The notes under the pieces are model-generated. The model was given only the letters and a program-made list of their open reading frames with translations. It did no database searches and was not told the origin of the DNA. Shown piece after piece: positions 53,653 through 62,381 of a stretch of DNA of 64,000 bases (the first letter of the stretch is position 1; each line of letters starts with the position of its first letter). Position numbers and translations under genes: made by a program. The DNA is from Paracoccus saliphilus (GTDB taxonomy: Bacteria > Pseudomonadota > Alphaproteobacteria > Rhodobacterales > Rhodobacteraceae): assembly GCF_028553805.1 (NCBI RefSeq), contig NZ_CP067140.1, positions 1,364,001 through 1,428,000 of the forward strand, read 5' to 3'.

Positions 53653-54515
53653 TGCAAGCCAGGTTCGACGAGGTGAAGGCGCAGCTTCAGGCGGCGCTGG
53701 ATGCGGCGATGGCCGATCTGCCCAAGGGCGAGCTGCGTGACGCGATGGCTTATGCCACCGTTGGCGGCAAGCGGATTCGCGCCTTTCTGGTGCTGGAATC
53801 CGCCCGGCTGCATGGCGTGCCGGACGAGGCGGCGCTGTGCGTTGCCACGGCGGTCGAGGCGCTGCACGCCTATAGCCTCATCCATGACGATCTACCCGCG
53901 ATGGATGACGACGATCTGCGCCGGGGCATGCCCACCTGCCATGTGCAATGGTCCGAAGCGACCGCGATCCTGGCCGGGGACGCGTTGCAAACGCTGGCCT
54001 TCCGGCTGCTGACCGACGAGGCCATCGGCGATGCCGAGGCACGTCTGCGCCTGATCCGGGCCTTTTCCGATGCCGTGGGCGCGAAGGGCATGGTCTGGGG
54101 GCAGGCCCTAGATATCGCCGCCGAATCCGCAATGGAGCCGCTGGACCTGAAGGCGGTGAAACGCCTGCAAGGCGCCAAGACCGGCGCCTTGATCCGCTTT
54201 GCCGCGACGGCCGGACCGCTGATGACCGGCGACGATCCGCAGCCGCTCGAAGAATATGCCCGCGCCCTTGGATTGGCCTTCCAGATCGCCGATGACATCC
54301 TCGATGTGACCGGTGACGAGGATGTGACCGGCAAGCGCGTCGGCAAGGACAACGCCGCCGGAAAGGCGACTTTCCTGTCATTACTGGGGCTGGAAGGGGC
54401 CAAGGCCGAGGCAAGGCGCTATGTGACCGTGGCCGAGGCAGCGCTGGAACCCTATGGCGAGGCGGCGGAAAACTTGCGTGAGCTGGCTCGCTTCGTTATC
54501 GAACGCGATACTTGA
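53652..54515 (+). CDS. ispA: Polyprenyl (farnesyl/geranylgeranyl) diphosphate synthase
   Basis: 287 aa prenyltransferase. The first aspartate-rich motif is [19 protein letters not shown], the second is [13 protein letters not shown], and the GGKRIR substrate site is near residue 35. It makes C15 (or C20) chains for quinones, carotenoids and peptidoglycan carriers. The start overlaps the xseB stop. It is followed by dxs, which supplies the isoprenoid precursor pathway. Confidence 0.93.
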   Translation: MQARFDEVKAQLQAALDAAMADLPKGELRDAMAYATVGGKRIRAFLVLESARLHGVPDEAALCVATAVEALHAYSLIHDDLPAMDDDDLRRGMPTCHVQWSEATAILAGDALQTLAFRLLTDEAIGDAEARLRLIRAFSDAVGAKGMVWGQALDIAAESAMEPLDLKAVKRLQGAKTGALIRFAATAGPLMTGDDPQPLEEYARALGLAFQIADDILDVTGDEDVTGKRVGKDNAAGKATFLSLLGLEGAKAEARRYVTVAEAALEPYGEAAENLRELARFVIERDT

Positions 54516-54537
54516 ACGCCGTGCCGGAGCGCCAGCC

Positions 54538-56463
54538 ATGACCGATCGTCCGCAGACTACGGTCCTTGACAGGATCAACCTGCCCTCGGACCTCAAATCC
54601 CTGACCGACCGGGAACTGTTCCGGCTTGCCGATGAGCTGCGGACCGAAACGATCAGCGCCGTTAGCGTGACCGGCGGCCACCTTGGCGCGGGGCTGGGCG
54701 TGGTCGAACTGACCGTGGCGCTGCATGCCGTGTTCGACACGCCGCGCGACAAGATCATCTGGGATGTCGGCCATCAATGCTACCCGCACAAGATTCTGAC
54801 CGGGCGGCGCGACCGCATCCGCACCCTGCGCATGGGCGGCGGATTGGCCGGTTTCACCAAGCGCGCCGAAAGCCCCTATGACCCCTTCGGCGCCGGGCAC
54901 AGCTCGACCTCGATCTCGGCGGCGCTCGGTTTCGCCACGGCCCGCGATCTGGGCGGCGATCCCGGCGACGCGGTGGCGGTGATCGGCGATGGCGCGATGA
55001 GCGCGGGCATGGCCTACGAGGCGTTGAACAATGCTGGCGGCTTGGGCAAGCGGCTTTTCGTGATCCTGAACGATAACGAGATGTCGATCGCGCCGCCTGT
55101 CGGCGCGATGTCCTCCTACCTGACCCGTCTTTATACGGGCGGCCCGTTCCAGGAACTCAAGGCCGCCGCCAAGGGCGCGGTCGGTTTCCTGCCCGAACCG
55201 CTGCAAGAGGGCGCCCGCCGCGCCAAGGAAATGCTCAAGGGCATGGCCGTCGGCGGCACCCTGTTCGAGGAACTGGGCTTTTCCTATATCGGCCCGGTGG
55301 ACGGCCATGACCTGGAACAGTTGCTGCCGCTTCTGCGCACCGTCAAATCGCGCGCGACCGGCCCGGTGCTGATCCACACCGTGACAAGGAAGGGCAAAGG
55401 CTACGCACCGGCCGAAACCGCCGCCGACCGGGGCCATGCGACCGGCAAGTTCGACCTTGTGACCGGGGTTCAGGCCAAGGCCAAGCCGAATGCACCCAGC
55501 TATACCTCGATCTTCGCGCGCGCTTTGATCGACGAGGCCAGCCGCGACGACAGGATCGTGGGCATCACGGCGGCCATGCCCGACGGCACCGGGCTCAAGA
55601 AATTCGCCGAAAGCTACCCGCGCCGCAGTTTCGATGTCGGCATCGCCGAGCAGCATGCCGTGACTTTCGCCGCCGGGCTGGCGGCGGGCGGGATGAAACC
55701 TTTCTGCGCCATCTATTCGACCTTCCTGCAGCGCGGTTACGACCAAGTCGTGCATGACGTGGCGGTGCAGGGGCTGCCGGTGCGCTTCGCCATCGACCGG
55801 GCGGGGCTGGTGGGGCAGGACGGACCGACCCATGCGGGGGCCTATGACATCGCCTACCTGTCCAACCTGCCGGGCTTCGTGGTCATGGCCGCCGCCGACG
55901 AGGCGGAACTGATGCATATGGTCGCCACCGCCGCCGCTCACGATACCGGCCCCATCGCCTTCCGCTTCCCGCGCGGCGAGGGCACCGGGGTCGATCTGCC
56001 GGATCATGGCGAGGTGCTCGAAATCGGCAAGGGCCGGATCGTCGCCGAGGGGAAAGGCACCGCGATCCTGTCTTTCGGCACCCGCCTGTCCGAAGTGACG
56101 AAGGCCTGCGAGGCCCTGCGTTCGAGGGGCATTACCCCGACCGTCGCCGATGCCCGTTTCGCCAAGCCGCTGGACCGCGATCTGATCCTGCGCCTCGCGG
56201 CGGAACATGATGCGCTGATCACCATCGAAGAAGGCGCAGTGGGCGGTTTCGGCAGCCATGTCGCGCAGCTTCTGGCCGAAGAAGGCGTCTTCGATCACGG
56301 GTTGAAATTCCGCTCGATGGTGCTGCCCGACCGCTTTGTCGATCACGATGCACCCTTCGCGATGTATGACACATCGGCCCTGAACGCGTCACATATCGAG
56401 GCCAAGGTGCTCGACGTGCTGGGCGTTGAAACCCTGCAGGGGCACCGCGCCGAAAACAGCTGA
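54538..56463 (+). CDS. dxs: 1-deoxy-D-xylulose-5-phosphate synthase
   Basis: 641 aa thiamine-diphosphate enzyme, first step of the MEP isoprenoid pathway (pyruvate + glyceraldehyde 3-phosphate). The TPP site includes [18 protein letters not shown], the partner glutamate lies in [11 protein letters not shown], and the conserved [14 protein letters not shown] and [15 protein letters not shown] segments are present. Start ATG 54538; an upstream open stretch does not fit. Intact. Confidence 0.96.
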   Translation: MTDRPQTTVLDRINLPSDLKSLTDRELFRLADELRTETISAVSVTGGHLGAGLGVVELTVALHAVFDTPRDKIIWDVGHQCYPHKILTGRRDRIRTLRMGGGLAGFTKRAESPYDPFGAGHSSTSISAALGFATARDLGGDPGDAVAVIGDGAMSAGMAYEALNNAGGLGKRLFVILNDNEMSIAPPVGAMSSYLTRLYTGGPFQELKAAAKGAVGFLPEPLQEGARRAKEMLKGMAVGGTLFEELGFSYIGPVDGHDLEQLLPLLRTVKSRATGPVLIHTVTRKGKGYAPAETAADRGHATGKFDLVTGVQAKAKPNAPSYTSIFARALIDEASRDDRIVGITAAMPDGTGLKKFAESYPRRSFDVGIAEQHAVTFAAGLAAGGMKPFCAIYSTFLQRGYDQVVHDVAVQGLPVRFAIDRAGLVGQDGPTHAGAYDIAYLSNLPGFVVMAAADEAELMHMVATAAAHDTGPIAFRFPRGEGTGVDLPDHGEVLEIGKGRIVAEGKGTAILSFGTRLSEVTKACEALRSRGITPTVADARFAKPLDRDLILRLAAEHDALITIEEGAVGGFGSHVAQLLAEEGVFDHGLKFRSMVLPDRFVDHDAPFAMYDTSALNASHIEAKVLDVLGVETLQGHRAENS

Positions 56464-56635
56464 AACAGGGCTGCGGGCACTTTGGCTCTGGCTGGAATGC
56501 TCATATGCCGGGCGGCTCTCCCGACCCCGCCCCTTCTTCTTCATACAAATATCCCCGGGGGGACCGGGGGGCAGGCAGCCCCCCGGCCATCGCGGGACGC
56601 AATGGACACTGTCCCCCGGAAGCGCTCAACGCCTG
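56464..56635. other. Intergenic region with GC-rich hairpin
   Basis: It contains TTCTTCATACAAATATCCCC, a phrase common in Paracoccus and relatives, then a hairpin with 8-bp arms CCGGGGGG (56564-56571) and CCCCCCGG (56579-56586). Convergent ends of dxs and fliP meet here, and the hairpin may act as a shared terminator although no T run follows. Confidence 0.5.
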
Positions 56636-57340
56636 CTATTGATAGCTGCGCACCAGCGCCCCTGCGATCATGGCCCATCCATCGACGGTCACGAAGAAGG
56701 CCAGCTTGAACGGCAGCGCCACGACCACCGGGGGCACCATCATCATGCCCATCGACATCAGCACCGCCGCAACCACGAGGTCGATGATGAGGAAGGGCAG
56801 GGCGATCAGGAAGCCGATCTCGAATGCCCGCTGCAATTCGGACAGCATGAAGGAGGGGATCAGCACCGACAGGCGGTCGGGCGGACCATCCGCGCCCGGC
56901 GCGATTTCGGCCAACCGGTGCAGCGTATCGGGATCGGTGCGATTGGCCATGAACCTCTCGAACGGAACGATTCCGCGCTGGAACGCCTCGGCCAGTCCGA
57001 TCCTGCCCTCATGCAGAGGGGCGCCCGCGACCTGCCATGCCTCGCGCAGCACCGGGTCCATGATGAACCATGTCAGGAACATCGACAGCGCGATGATCAG
57101 CATGTTGGGCGGAGATTGCTGCAGCCCCAGTGACTGGCGCAGGATCGACATGACCGTGACGATAAAGGGAAAGCAGGTCACGGTGATCAGGATGCCGGGC
57201 GCCAGCGACAGCACCGTCAGCGCCAGCATGATCAGCACCGAATTCTGGCCCAGGCTGCCCGCCGCCTGCTGCAAGGAATCCTGCGCCAACGCGGCTGATG
57301 GCAGCATCAGCGCCGGCAGCAGGAGCCATGACCATCTCAC
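56636..57340 (-). CDS. fliP: Flagellar export apparatus protein FliP
   Basis: 234 aa with an N-terminal signal sequence (LLLPALMLPSAALA-Q) and the FliP body: LTVLSLAPGILITVTCFPFI, SPPNMLIIALSMFLTWFIM and the FIALPFLIIDLVVAAVLMSM region. FliP, FliQ and FliR form the gate of the flagellar secretion channel. It overlaps fliN by 4 nt and is the last gene of the fliF-fliH-fliN-fliP block. Confidence 0.95.
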   Translation of the reverse strand: MRWSWLLLPALMLPSAALAQDSLQQAAGSLGQNSVLIMLALTVLSLAPGILITVTCFPFIVTVMSILRQSLGLQQSPPNMLIIALSMFLTWFIMDPVLREAWQVAGAPLHEGRIGLAEAFQRGIVPFERFMANRTDPDTLHRLAEIAPGADGPPDRLSVLIPSFMLSELQRAFEIGFLIALPFLIIDLVVAAVLMSMGMMMVPPVVVALPFKLAFFVTVDGWAMIAGALVRSYQ

Positions 57341-57594
57341 GTCTCCTCCGTCGCGCCGGTGATCCGGACGCAGAGCCGGTCCTCGGGCGAGCCGTCGCCG
57401 GTCAACTCTCCGCGGGCAATAACCCTTTCGCCAACGCAGATCTCGACCCCGTCATCGATGCTCTGGTCCAGCACCAGCACATCCTCGGGTTTCAGCGCCG
57501 AAAGCTGCGCGACGGTCTGACGGGTATGTCCCAGCCTGATGCTGACCTCCAGCTGGATATTGTCGGTGTCGATGAGATGTTTCAGTTCGTCCAT
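57337..57594 (-). CDS. fliN: Flagellar C-ring protein FliN-like
   Basis: 85 aa of the SpoA/FliN domain: LEVSIRLGHTRQTVAQLSAL, KPEDVLVLDQSIDDGVEI and RVIARGEL. The start at MDELKHLI (57594) gives the usual short FliN; longer starts run into the FliH-like gene. It is part of the rotor switch. Confidence 0.88.
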   Translation of the reverse strand: MDELKHLIDTDNIQLEVSIRLGHTRQTVAQLSALKPEDVLVLDQSIDDGVEICVGERVIARGELTGDGSPEDRLCVRITGATEET

Positions 57595-58154
57595 GCCGCC
57601 ATGTCCTCCTTGATTTCGTCGATCAGTTCGCGGATCTGCCGCGCGATTTTTTGCTGCGAGAACTCGATGCTGCCGCCTGAAAGCGACAGGGAGATGCGAT
57701 CGCAATCCGTCACCTCGGCCTCGATCCCCGTCATTCCGCTTTGGCCGATGCAGTTTTCGACCATCTCCCGCAGCTTTTCACTGCACGAGATATGCGCCCG
57801 GACAGGGGGTGTCGCGCGGGCCAGCCGCTCCAGTTCCCCGGTCAAGGCCCGCTCCAGTCGCTGCGAGGCGACCGAGGGGGCGAGGGCATCGACAATCTCG
57901 GGTATAAGCGGAAACAAGGCGGCCACGGCCTCGTTGCGCAGCTTGATACGTCGCTCGTCGTCGTCGGACAGGGCCCGGGCCAGTAGGTCCAGAGCGGAGC
58001 GCAATTGCTCTATCTCTTCGCTCTCGCGCTGCGCACGGCCCTCTGCCCGCCCATCGGCCCATGCGCGGTCCAACTCGTCCTGGCTATAGGTGACCGCTGC
58101 CGGGCATTGCCTGGCCGGGGAGAAGGATTCCAGTTTGATCGCGGCATTGGCCAT
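57582..58154 (-). CDS. FliH-like flagellar export regulator
   Basis: 190 aa with a helical, charged middle (ADGRAEGRAQRESEEIEQLR) and a C-terminal globular part, the position and form of FliH, which holds the FliI ATPase. Sequence is poorly conserved in this family; identification rests on context between fliF and fliN. It overlaps fliF at ATGA. Confidence 0.7.
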   Translation of the reverse strand: MANAAIKLESFSPARQCPAAVTYSQDELDRAWADGRAEGRAQRESEEIEQLRSALDLLARALSDDDERRIKLRNEAVAALFPLIPEIVDALAPSVASQRLERALTGELERLARATPPVRAHISCSEKLREMVENCIGQSGMTGIEAEVTDCDRISLSLSGGSIEFSQQKIARQIRELIDEIKEDMAAWTN

Positions 58155-59746
58155 CAGCTGCTCTCCCGGTTCTCGATCCAGCCCGACAGGATCTTGATGC
58201 TCTCTTCCTGCCGCTCGCACATCATGCTGCGCAGGCGGGCAACGGGGTCGGCGGGAGGCAGGGCAAGCTGGTCTCCGGCCGGTTCCAGCGGGTCCAGTTG
58301 CATCGGGATGGCACCGGTGAAGCTTTGCGGATCGAACGGTTCGTCGTCATCGCCGTTCCCGAACATGGCGGGAAGCGGATCGTTTGCGGGCCCGCTGTCA
58401 TCCAGAAGCGGAGTCGGCGCAGCCGGGGATGCGCGACGGGCCGCGCGCAGCAGCACCAGGATGATCGCCAGTGCAAAGAAGCCGAACAGGACGATGCGCG
58501 CCAGGTCGTTCAGCCGTAGCCGATCGAGGAAGCCCGGCTGCGCCAGCGTGCCATTCTGCGCCAGATCGGCGAAAGGCAGGGATTTGACGGTGACGATATC
58601 GCCCCGCGCCTCGTCGAAGCCAACCGTCGAGGCGACGAGTTCCTGCAAGACCTGCAACTCGCTATCCGGGCGCGGGACGATCTGCGGATCGCCTTGCGCA
58701 TCCTCACGCACCACCCCGTTCACCAGGACCGCGACCGATAGCCGGCGGATGGCGCCGGGCTGCCGCGAAATCTCGCGCGTGACGGTGCTGATCTCGTAAT
58801 TCGCCTGCTGACGGTTCTCGGACCGTTGTGACTGCGTGCTGTCGCCTTCGGCCTCCCCGGTATCCGGCAGGTTCGAGGCGGCGGTGACGGCGCCCTTGCC
58901 GGTCGAGTTGCTCTGGTCCGAGGTCTCTTCGGTGACCTGGCTGATCAGGGCGCGCTGATCGGGGTCGATGCGCTGTTCGACCAGTTGCTCGGTCTCGGTC
59001 ACGACATCCAGGTTCAGTTCGACGATGGCATTGCCGGTGCCGACATGGGATTCGAGGATGCGCTCGACATTGCGTTTCATCTCGGACGCGCGTTCCATGC
59101 CCGCCCGGTCCTCGCCCGTGTTCACGATGCCATGGCGCGTATCGATCACGGTGACATTCTCGGCCCGCATGTCCGGCACGGCGGAGGAAACCAGGTATTC
59201 CAGCGCCGCGGCCTGTTCGCGGGTGACCGGTGATCCGTTGGTGGTCAAGGTGACCGAGGCGCTGCCATCGACATCGCGCCGGTAACCTCGGCCTTGTTCA
59301 ATCCCCAGATGCACGCGTGCCGTTTTCACGTTCGGCATGGCAAGGATGGTCCGGGCCAGCTCGCCTTCCTTTGCGCGCCAATAGGCGGCATCGAACATCT
59401 GGGCGGTGGTGCCGAATCCCGACATGCCGTCGAGAAGCTCGTATCCTGCCCCGCCCGCCGTGGGCAGACCCTTCGCGGCCAGTTCCACCCGCAGCCGGTC
59501 GCGCTGCGCTGAATCCACCCAGATGGAATTGCCGCGCAGTTCATGGGCGATGCCGGTCTGCTCGATCCCTGCAATGACCTCTCCGGCCTGCGCCGGGTCG
59601 AGCCCACCGTATAGCAGGGCCATGTCGGTTCGGTTCGCCATCCAGCCGATCGACGCGATCGCCGCGAATGCGGTCAGGAACGCGGCAACGAGAATGGCTT
59701 TCTGCTGAGAGCTTCGCTCTGTCCAGTAGTCCTGCAATTTTTGCAA
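58154..59746 (-). CDS. fliF: Flagellar MS-ring protein FliF
   Basis: About 530 aa. A first membrane helix (ILVAAFLTAFAAIASIGW), the YscJ/FliF domain (LLYGGLDPAQAGEVIAGIEQ, AHELRGNSIWV, RVHLGIEQGRG) and a second helix near residue 420 are visible. TTG 59746, with AAGGA 7 nt upstream, is preferred. A GTG at 59794 is also open (546 aa) but has no ribosome site and lies nearly on the CtrA-like box. FliF is the base of the rotor. Confidence 0.92.
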   Translation of the reverse strand: MQKLQDYWTERSSQQKAILVAAFLTAFAAIASIGWMANRTDMALLYGGLDPAQAGEVIAGIEQTGIAHELRGNSIWVDSAQRDRLRVELAAKGLPTAGGAGYELLDGMSGFGTTAQMFDAAYWRAKEGELARTILAMPNVKTARVHLGIEQGRGYRRDVDGSASVTLTTNGSPVTREQAAALEYLVSSAVPDMRAENVTVIDTRHGIVNTGEDRAGMERASEMKRNVERILESHVGTGNAIVELNLDVVTETEQLVEQRIDPDQRALISQVTEETSDQSNSTGKGAVTAASNLPDTGEAEGDSTQSQRSENRQQANYEISTVTREISRQPGAIRRLSVAVLVNGVVREDAQGDPQIVPRPDSELQVLQELVASTVGFDEARGDIVTVKSLPFADLAQNGTLAQPGFLDRLRLNDLARIVLFGFFALAIILVLLRAARRASPAAPTPLLDDSGPANDPLPAMFGNGDDDEPFDPQSFTGAIPMQLDPLEPAGDQLALPPADPVARLRSMMCERQEESIKILSGWIENRESS

Positions 59747-59802
59747 AACCAATTCCTTCGAATCATCTGTTGCTGTCGATGCCCTTCTTGGCACCGGCCC
59801 GA

Positions 59803-59817
59803 TTAAGAATTGGTTAG
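59803..59817. promoter_or_regulatory. CtrA-like box between fliF and fliL
   Basis: TTAA-N7-TTAG (59803-59806 and 59814-59817), one base from the CtrA consensus TTAA-N7-TTAA. It sits in the divergent fliF/fliL region. CtrA controls motility in Rhodobacterales. Confidence 0.6.
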
Positions 59818-59859
59818 TCGCACGCTGTTAGTTCCGTTTCAGGACGACGGAGAATCACC

Positions 59860-60321
59860 ATGAGCGACGATGCGGCATCCCAACCGGGGAAGCCCAAGAA
59901 AAAGCTGAAGAAACTTGTCATTCCGCTGATTGCGGCCATCCTTGGAGGCGCGGGATTCTGCACCACTTACCTTGGTTTGTTGCCCTTTCCCTCGCATGAG
60001 GAAAAGGCCGGGAGCGACATGCTGGCGGTCGAGTTCGTCGATATACCGACGATAGAGCTTCCGGTTCCGGGAAACCGCCGCCGCACGGTCATCCTGTCCG
60101 CGATGATAGAGACCGATCAGGCGCATCGCGCCGAGATCGAGCATCTGATGCCGCGCGTTCAGGACGCGTTTACCGGCTTTCTGTCGGGTGTCGACGAGAC
60201 TGCCTATGACAAGCGCGGAGTGCTCGAGATCATCAGGGCCGAGCTCGTGACCCGGACCCGCTATGTCCTCGGGGAAGAACCGGTGAAGGATTTGCTGATC
60301 ACGGAGTTTCGAATCAAATGA
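59860..60321 (+). CDS. fliL: Flagellar basal-body protein FliL
   Basis: 153 aa: short lysine-rich N-terminus (PGKPKKKLKK), one membrane helix (LVIPLIAAILGGAGF) and a periplasmic FliL domain ending KDLLITEFRIK. FliL supports stator function. Ribosome site GACGGAG. It overlaps the following gene by 4 nt; all genes from here to flhA are close or overlapping. Confidence 0.9.
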   Translation: MSDDAASQPGKPKKKLKKLVIPLIAAILGGAGFCTTYLGLLPFPSHEEKAGSDMLAVEFVDIPTIELPVPGNRRRTVILSAMIETDQAHRAEIEHLMPRVQDAFTGFLSGVDETAYDKRGVLEIIRAELVTRTRYVLGEEPVKDLLITEFRIK

Positions 60322-60677
60322 ATGCCGGGGTCATTTTGCAACTCTTGCTGATCGTGGCCTCGGGCGGTCTGGCGGTGTTCTGCGTCGCGCTGGCGCGCAG
60401 GCTGCGGCGGCTGAACGATCTGGAGAACGGCCTGGGCGGTGCCATCGCGGTCATGGTGGCCGAAGTGGACCGGCTTGAACAAGCGATCCGAAACGCCCGC
60501 GCAGAGGCGGCATCGGCCAGCGATTCCCTGGCCGAGCAGATCGACCTGGCGCGGAAAGAGCGCGCGCTGTGGGACCTGCACCAGACGATGGGCGAGGCGG
60601 TGAATTTCGCCCCCCGCTCCAATGCGCGGACATCGCGCCGTCTGCGCAAGCGCGTGCCGGAGACAGCCGATGCGTAA
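60318..60677 (+). CDS. Motility-linked DUF6468-like protein
   Basis: 119 aa with an N-terminal membrane helix and a coiled-coil middle (LEQAIRNARAEAASASDSLA). The placement between fliL and the motE-like gene and this form fit DUF6468, seen only in alphaproteobacterial flagellar clusters. Exact role unknown; it may be a stator or basal-body accessory. Confidence 0.65.
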   Translation: MNAGVILQLLLIVASGGLAVFCVALARRLRRLNDLENGLGGAIAVMVAEVDRLEQAIRNARAEAASASDSLAEQIDLARKERALWDLHQTMGEAVNFAPRSNARTSRRLRKRVPETADA

Positions 60678-61218
60678 CCGGATGCTGTCGATTCTGGCGC
60701 TGGTTTTCAGCCTGCCCGCTGTTGGGCTCATCTGGGAATTCCAGAGTTACCGCCTGACCGATCCCTTCGCTGCATTCGCCGAGCCGGCAGGGCTGATGCG
60801 CGGCTGCACGGATATCCCCGAGGCAGTTGCACTGGCCGATACCTTGCAAACCCGTGCCCTGCGGATCGAACGCTATATGGAAAGCCTCGACGCCAAGAAG
60901 GCAGAGATCGCCAAGGCTGAGGCCGCACTGCGCGAACGGGTGGCGGAACTGAAGTCGCAAAAAGCGGGGCTTCAATCCGGTCGGGATGGCGCGACGCAGG
61001 CCGTGCGGAACGATATCGACCGGCTGATCGCGCTTTATGACCAGATGAAACCAGCCGAGGCCGCGGCGATCCTGACCAATCTTCCCTCTGATTTCGCGGC
61101 AGAAATACTGATGCGGGTCAATCCGGAAACCGGCGCGCGGATCATCGCCGCGGTAGAGCCCCGGCAGGCCGCGCTCTTAACTGCAGAAATGGGCGCGCGA
61201 AGCGTCCGGAAACGATAA
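60670..61218 (+). CDS. MotE-like flagellar chaperone
   Basis: 182 aa with a signal/anchor helix (MLSILALVFSLPAVGLIWEF), a coiled coil (AKKAEIAKAEAALRERVAEL), and the MgtE_N/MotE-like end YDQMKPAEAAAILTNLPSDF, AAEILMRVNPETGARIIAAV. MotE is a periplasmic chaperone for MotC in rhizobia. Start overlaps the previous gene. Confidence 0.75.
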   Translation: MRNRMLSILALVFSLPAVGLIWEFQSYRLTDPFAAFAEPAGLMRGCTDIPEAVALADTLQTRALRIERYMESLDAKKAEIAKAEAALRERVAELKSQKAGLQSGRDGATQAVRNDIDRLIALYDQMKPAEAAAILTNLPSDFAAEILMRVNPETGARIIAAVEPRQAALLTAEMGARSVRKR

Positions 61219-61230
61219 GGAGCGCCCCGC

Positions 61231-62097
61231 ATGTTCGGGATAATCGGTATGGTTGTCACCACGGCAATGGTCTTCGGCGGCTATCTTCTCGCCGGGGGGC
61301 ATATGCATGTGATCCTGCATTCCCTGCCTTTCGAAATGATGATGATCATGGGCGCGGCGGTGGGGGCTTACCTGCTCTCGAACGACGCCCATACGCTCAA
61401 GGGGACCGTTGGCGGAATCGTCCGCGCCTTCAAGGGCCCGAAATGGACCAACCAGGATCATCAGGATGTGCTGTGCCTGCTGTTTCAATTGCTGCGCATC
61501 GCGCGCGACAACCCGGTCGGGCTGGAGGCGCATATCGAGAATCCGGATGAATCGGCGATCTTCTCGGCCTATCCGCGCCTGTTGGCGGATCGTCAGATCG
61601 TCTCGCTGATTGCCGACACGCTGCGTTCGGCCAGCCTGAATTACGATGATCCCTACCAGGTCGAGGATATCATCTCGCGCCGCATCACAAGCATGCGCGA
61701 GGAAGCGATGCATGTTCCGCATGCCTTGCAGAGCACGGCCGATGCCTTGCCCGCGCTTGGCATCGTTGCCGCCGTCCTTGGCGTGATCAAGACCATGAGC
61801 TCGATCGATCAGCCACCTGCAGTGCTGGGGCAACTGATCGGAGGGGCCTTGGTCGGAACCTTTCTCGGCGTCTTCCTGGCCTATGGCTTCGTCGCGCCCC
61901 TGGCAAATCGTCTCGAGGCGGTCGTCAAGCAGGACATGGGGTTCTACGACGTCATTAAATCTGTCCTTGTCGCGGGGCTGCATCAGCATGCAACGAATCT
62001 CTGCGTCGAGGTCGGCAGGCAGGCGGTTCCCGAACATGTCCGGCCCAGCTTCGACGGGCTTGAAACCGCGCTGCGCGAACTGAAAAAGGCGGGATGA
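61231..62097 (+). CDS. motA: Flagellar stator protein MotA
   Basis: 288 aa with four membrane helices. TMVFGGYLLAGGHMHVILH is at the start, GIVAAVLGVIKTMSSIDQPP is the conserved loop before the third helix, and FLGVFLAYGFVAPLANRLE follows. MotA with MotB forms the proton channel that drives rotation. The following gene overlaps by 4 nt. Confidence 0.94.
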   Translation: MFGIIGMVVTTAMVFGGYLLAGGHMHVILHSLPFEMMMIMGAAVGAYLLSNDAHTLKGTVGGIVRAFKGPKWTNQDHQDVLCLLFQLLRIARDNPVGLEAHIENPDESAIFSAYPRLLADRQIVSLIADTLRSASLNYDDPYQVEDIISRRITSMREEAMHVPHALQSTADALPALGIVAAVLGVIKTMSSIDQPPAVLGQLIGGALVGTFLGVFLAYGFVAPLANRLEAVVKQDMGFYDVIKSVLVAGLHQHATNLCVEVGRQAVPEHVRPSFDGLETALRELKKAG

Positions 62098-62381
62098 TGC
62101 TGATCCCGGCGCTATTGACCGTTGCGGCCACCGCATTGCCGGATGCTTCCGAGACCTCGCCCGAGGCTTCGGCATTCATGGAAGAGGCGTCGGCCTGGCT
62201 GCTGGAGGGAACGGGGCTTCCGCGGGATTACCGGTCGCTGCTGCAACAGATGGACCCGGCGGATCGCCTGCAGGCCATCGTCTTCCTGCGGCGCTCCGGC
62301 CTGTTGAGCGGCGATATCTGGGCGCTGGAGGACGTTCTGCGCCCGGCCCTCCCTCCGGCCCTGGACGAGGCACCTGAATGA
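62094..62381 (+). CDS. Hypothetical protein in flagellar operon
   Basis: 95 aa with a short hydrophobic start (MMLIPALLTVAATALPDASE) that may be a signal peptide, and a helical C-terminus (DYRSLLQQMDPADRLQAIVF). No named family. It lies between motA and flhA with 4-nt overlaps on both sides, so it is almost certainly a translated flagellar gene. Confidence 0.6.
   Translation: MMLIPALLTVAATALPDASETSPEASAFMEEASAWLLEGTGLPRDYRSLLQQMDPADRLQAIVFLRRSGLLSGDIWALEDVLRPALPPALDEAPE

Noticed and set aside
54496..56346. 616-codon minus-strand frame opposite dxs
   Set aside because: Antisense shadow of a strongly conserved dxs; high-GC third positions open this frame and there is no family likeness.
59791..59806. 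Sigma-54 promoter (TGGCAC-like) before fliL
   Set aside because: The -24 half TGGCAC is present but the -12 GC element is missing at the correct spacing.
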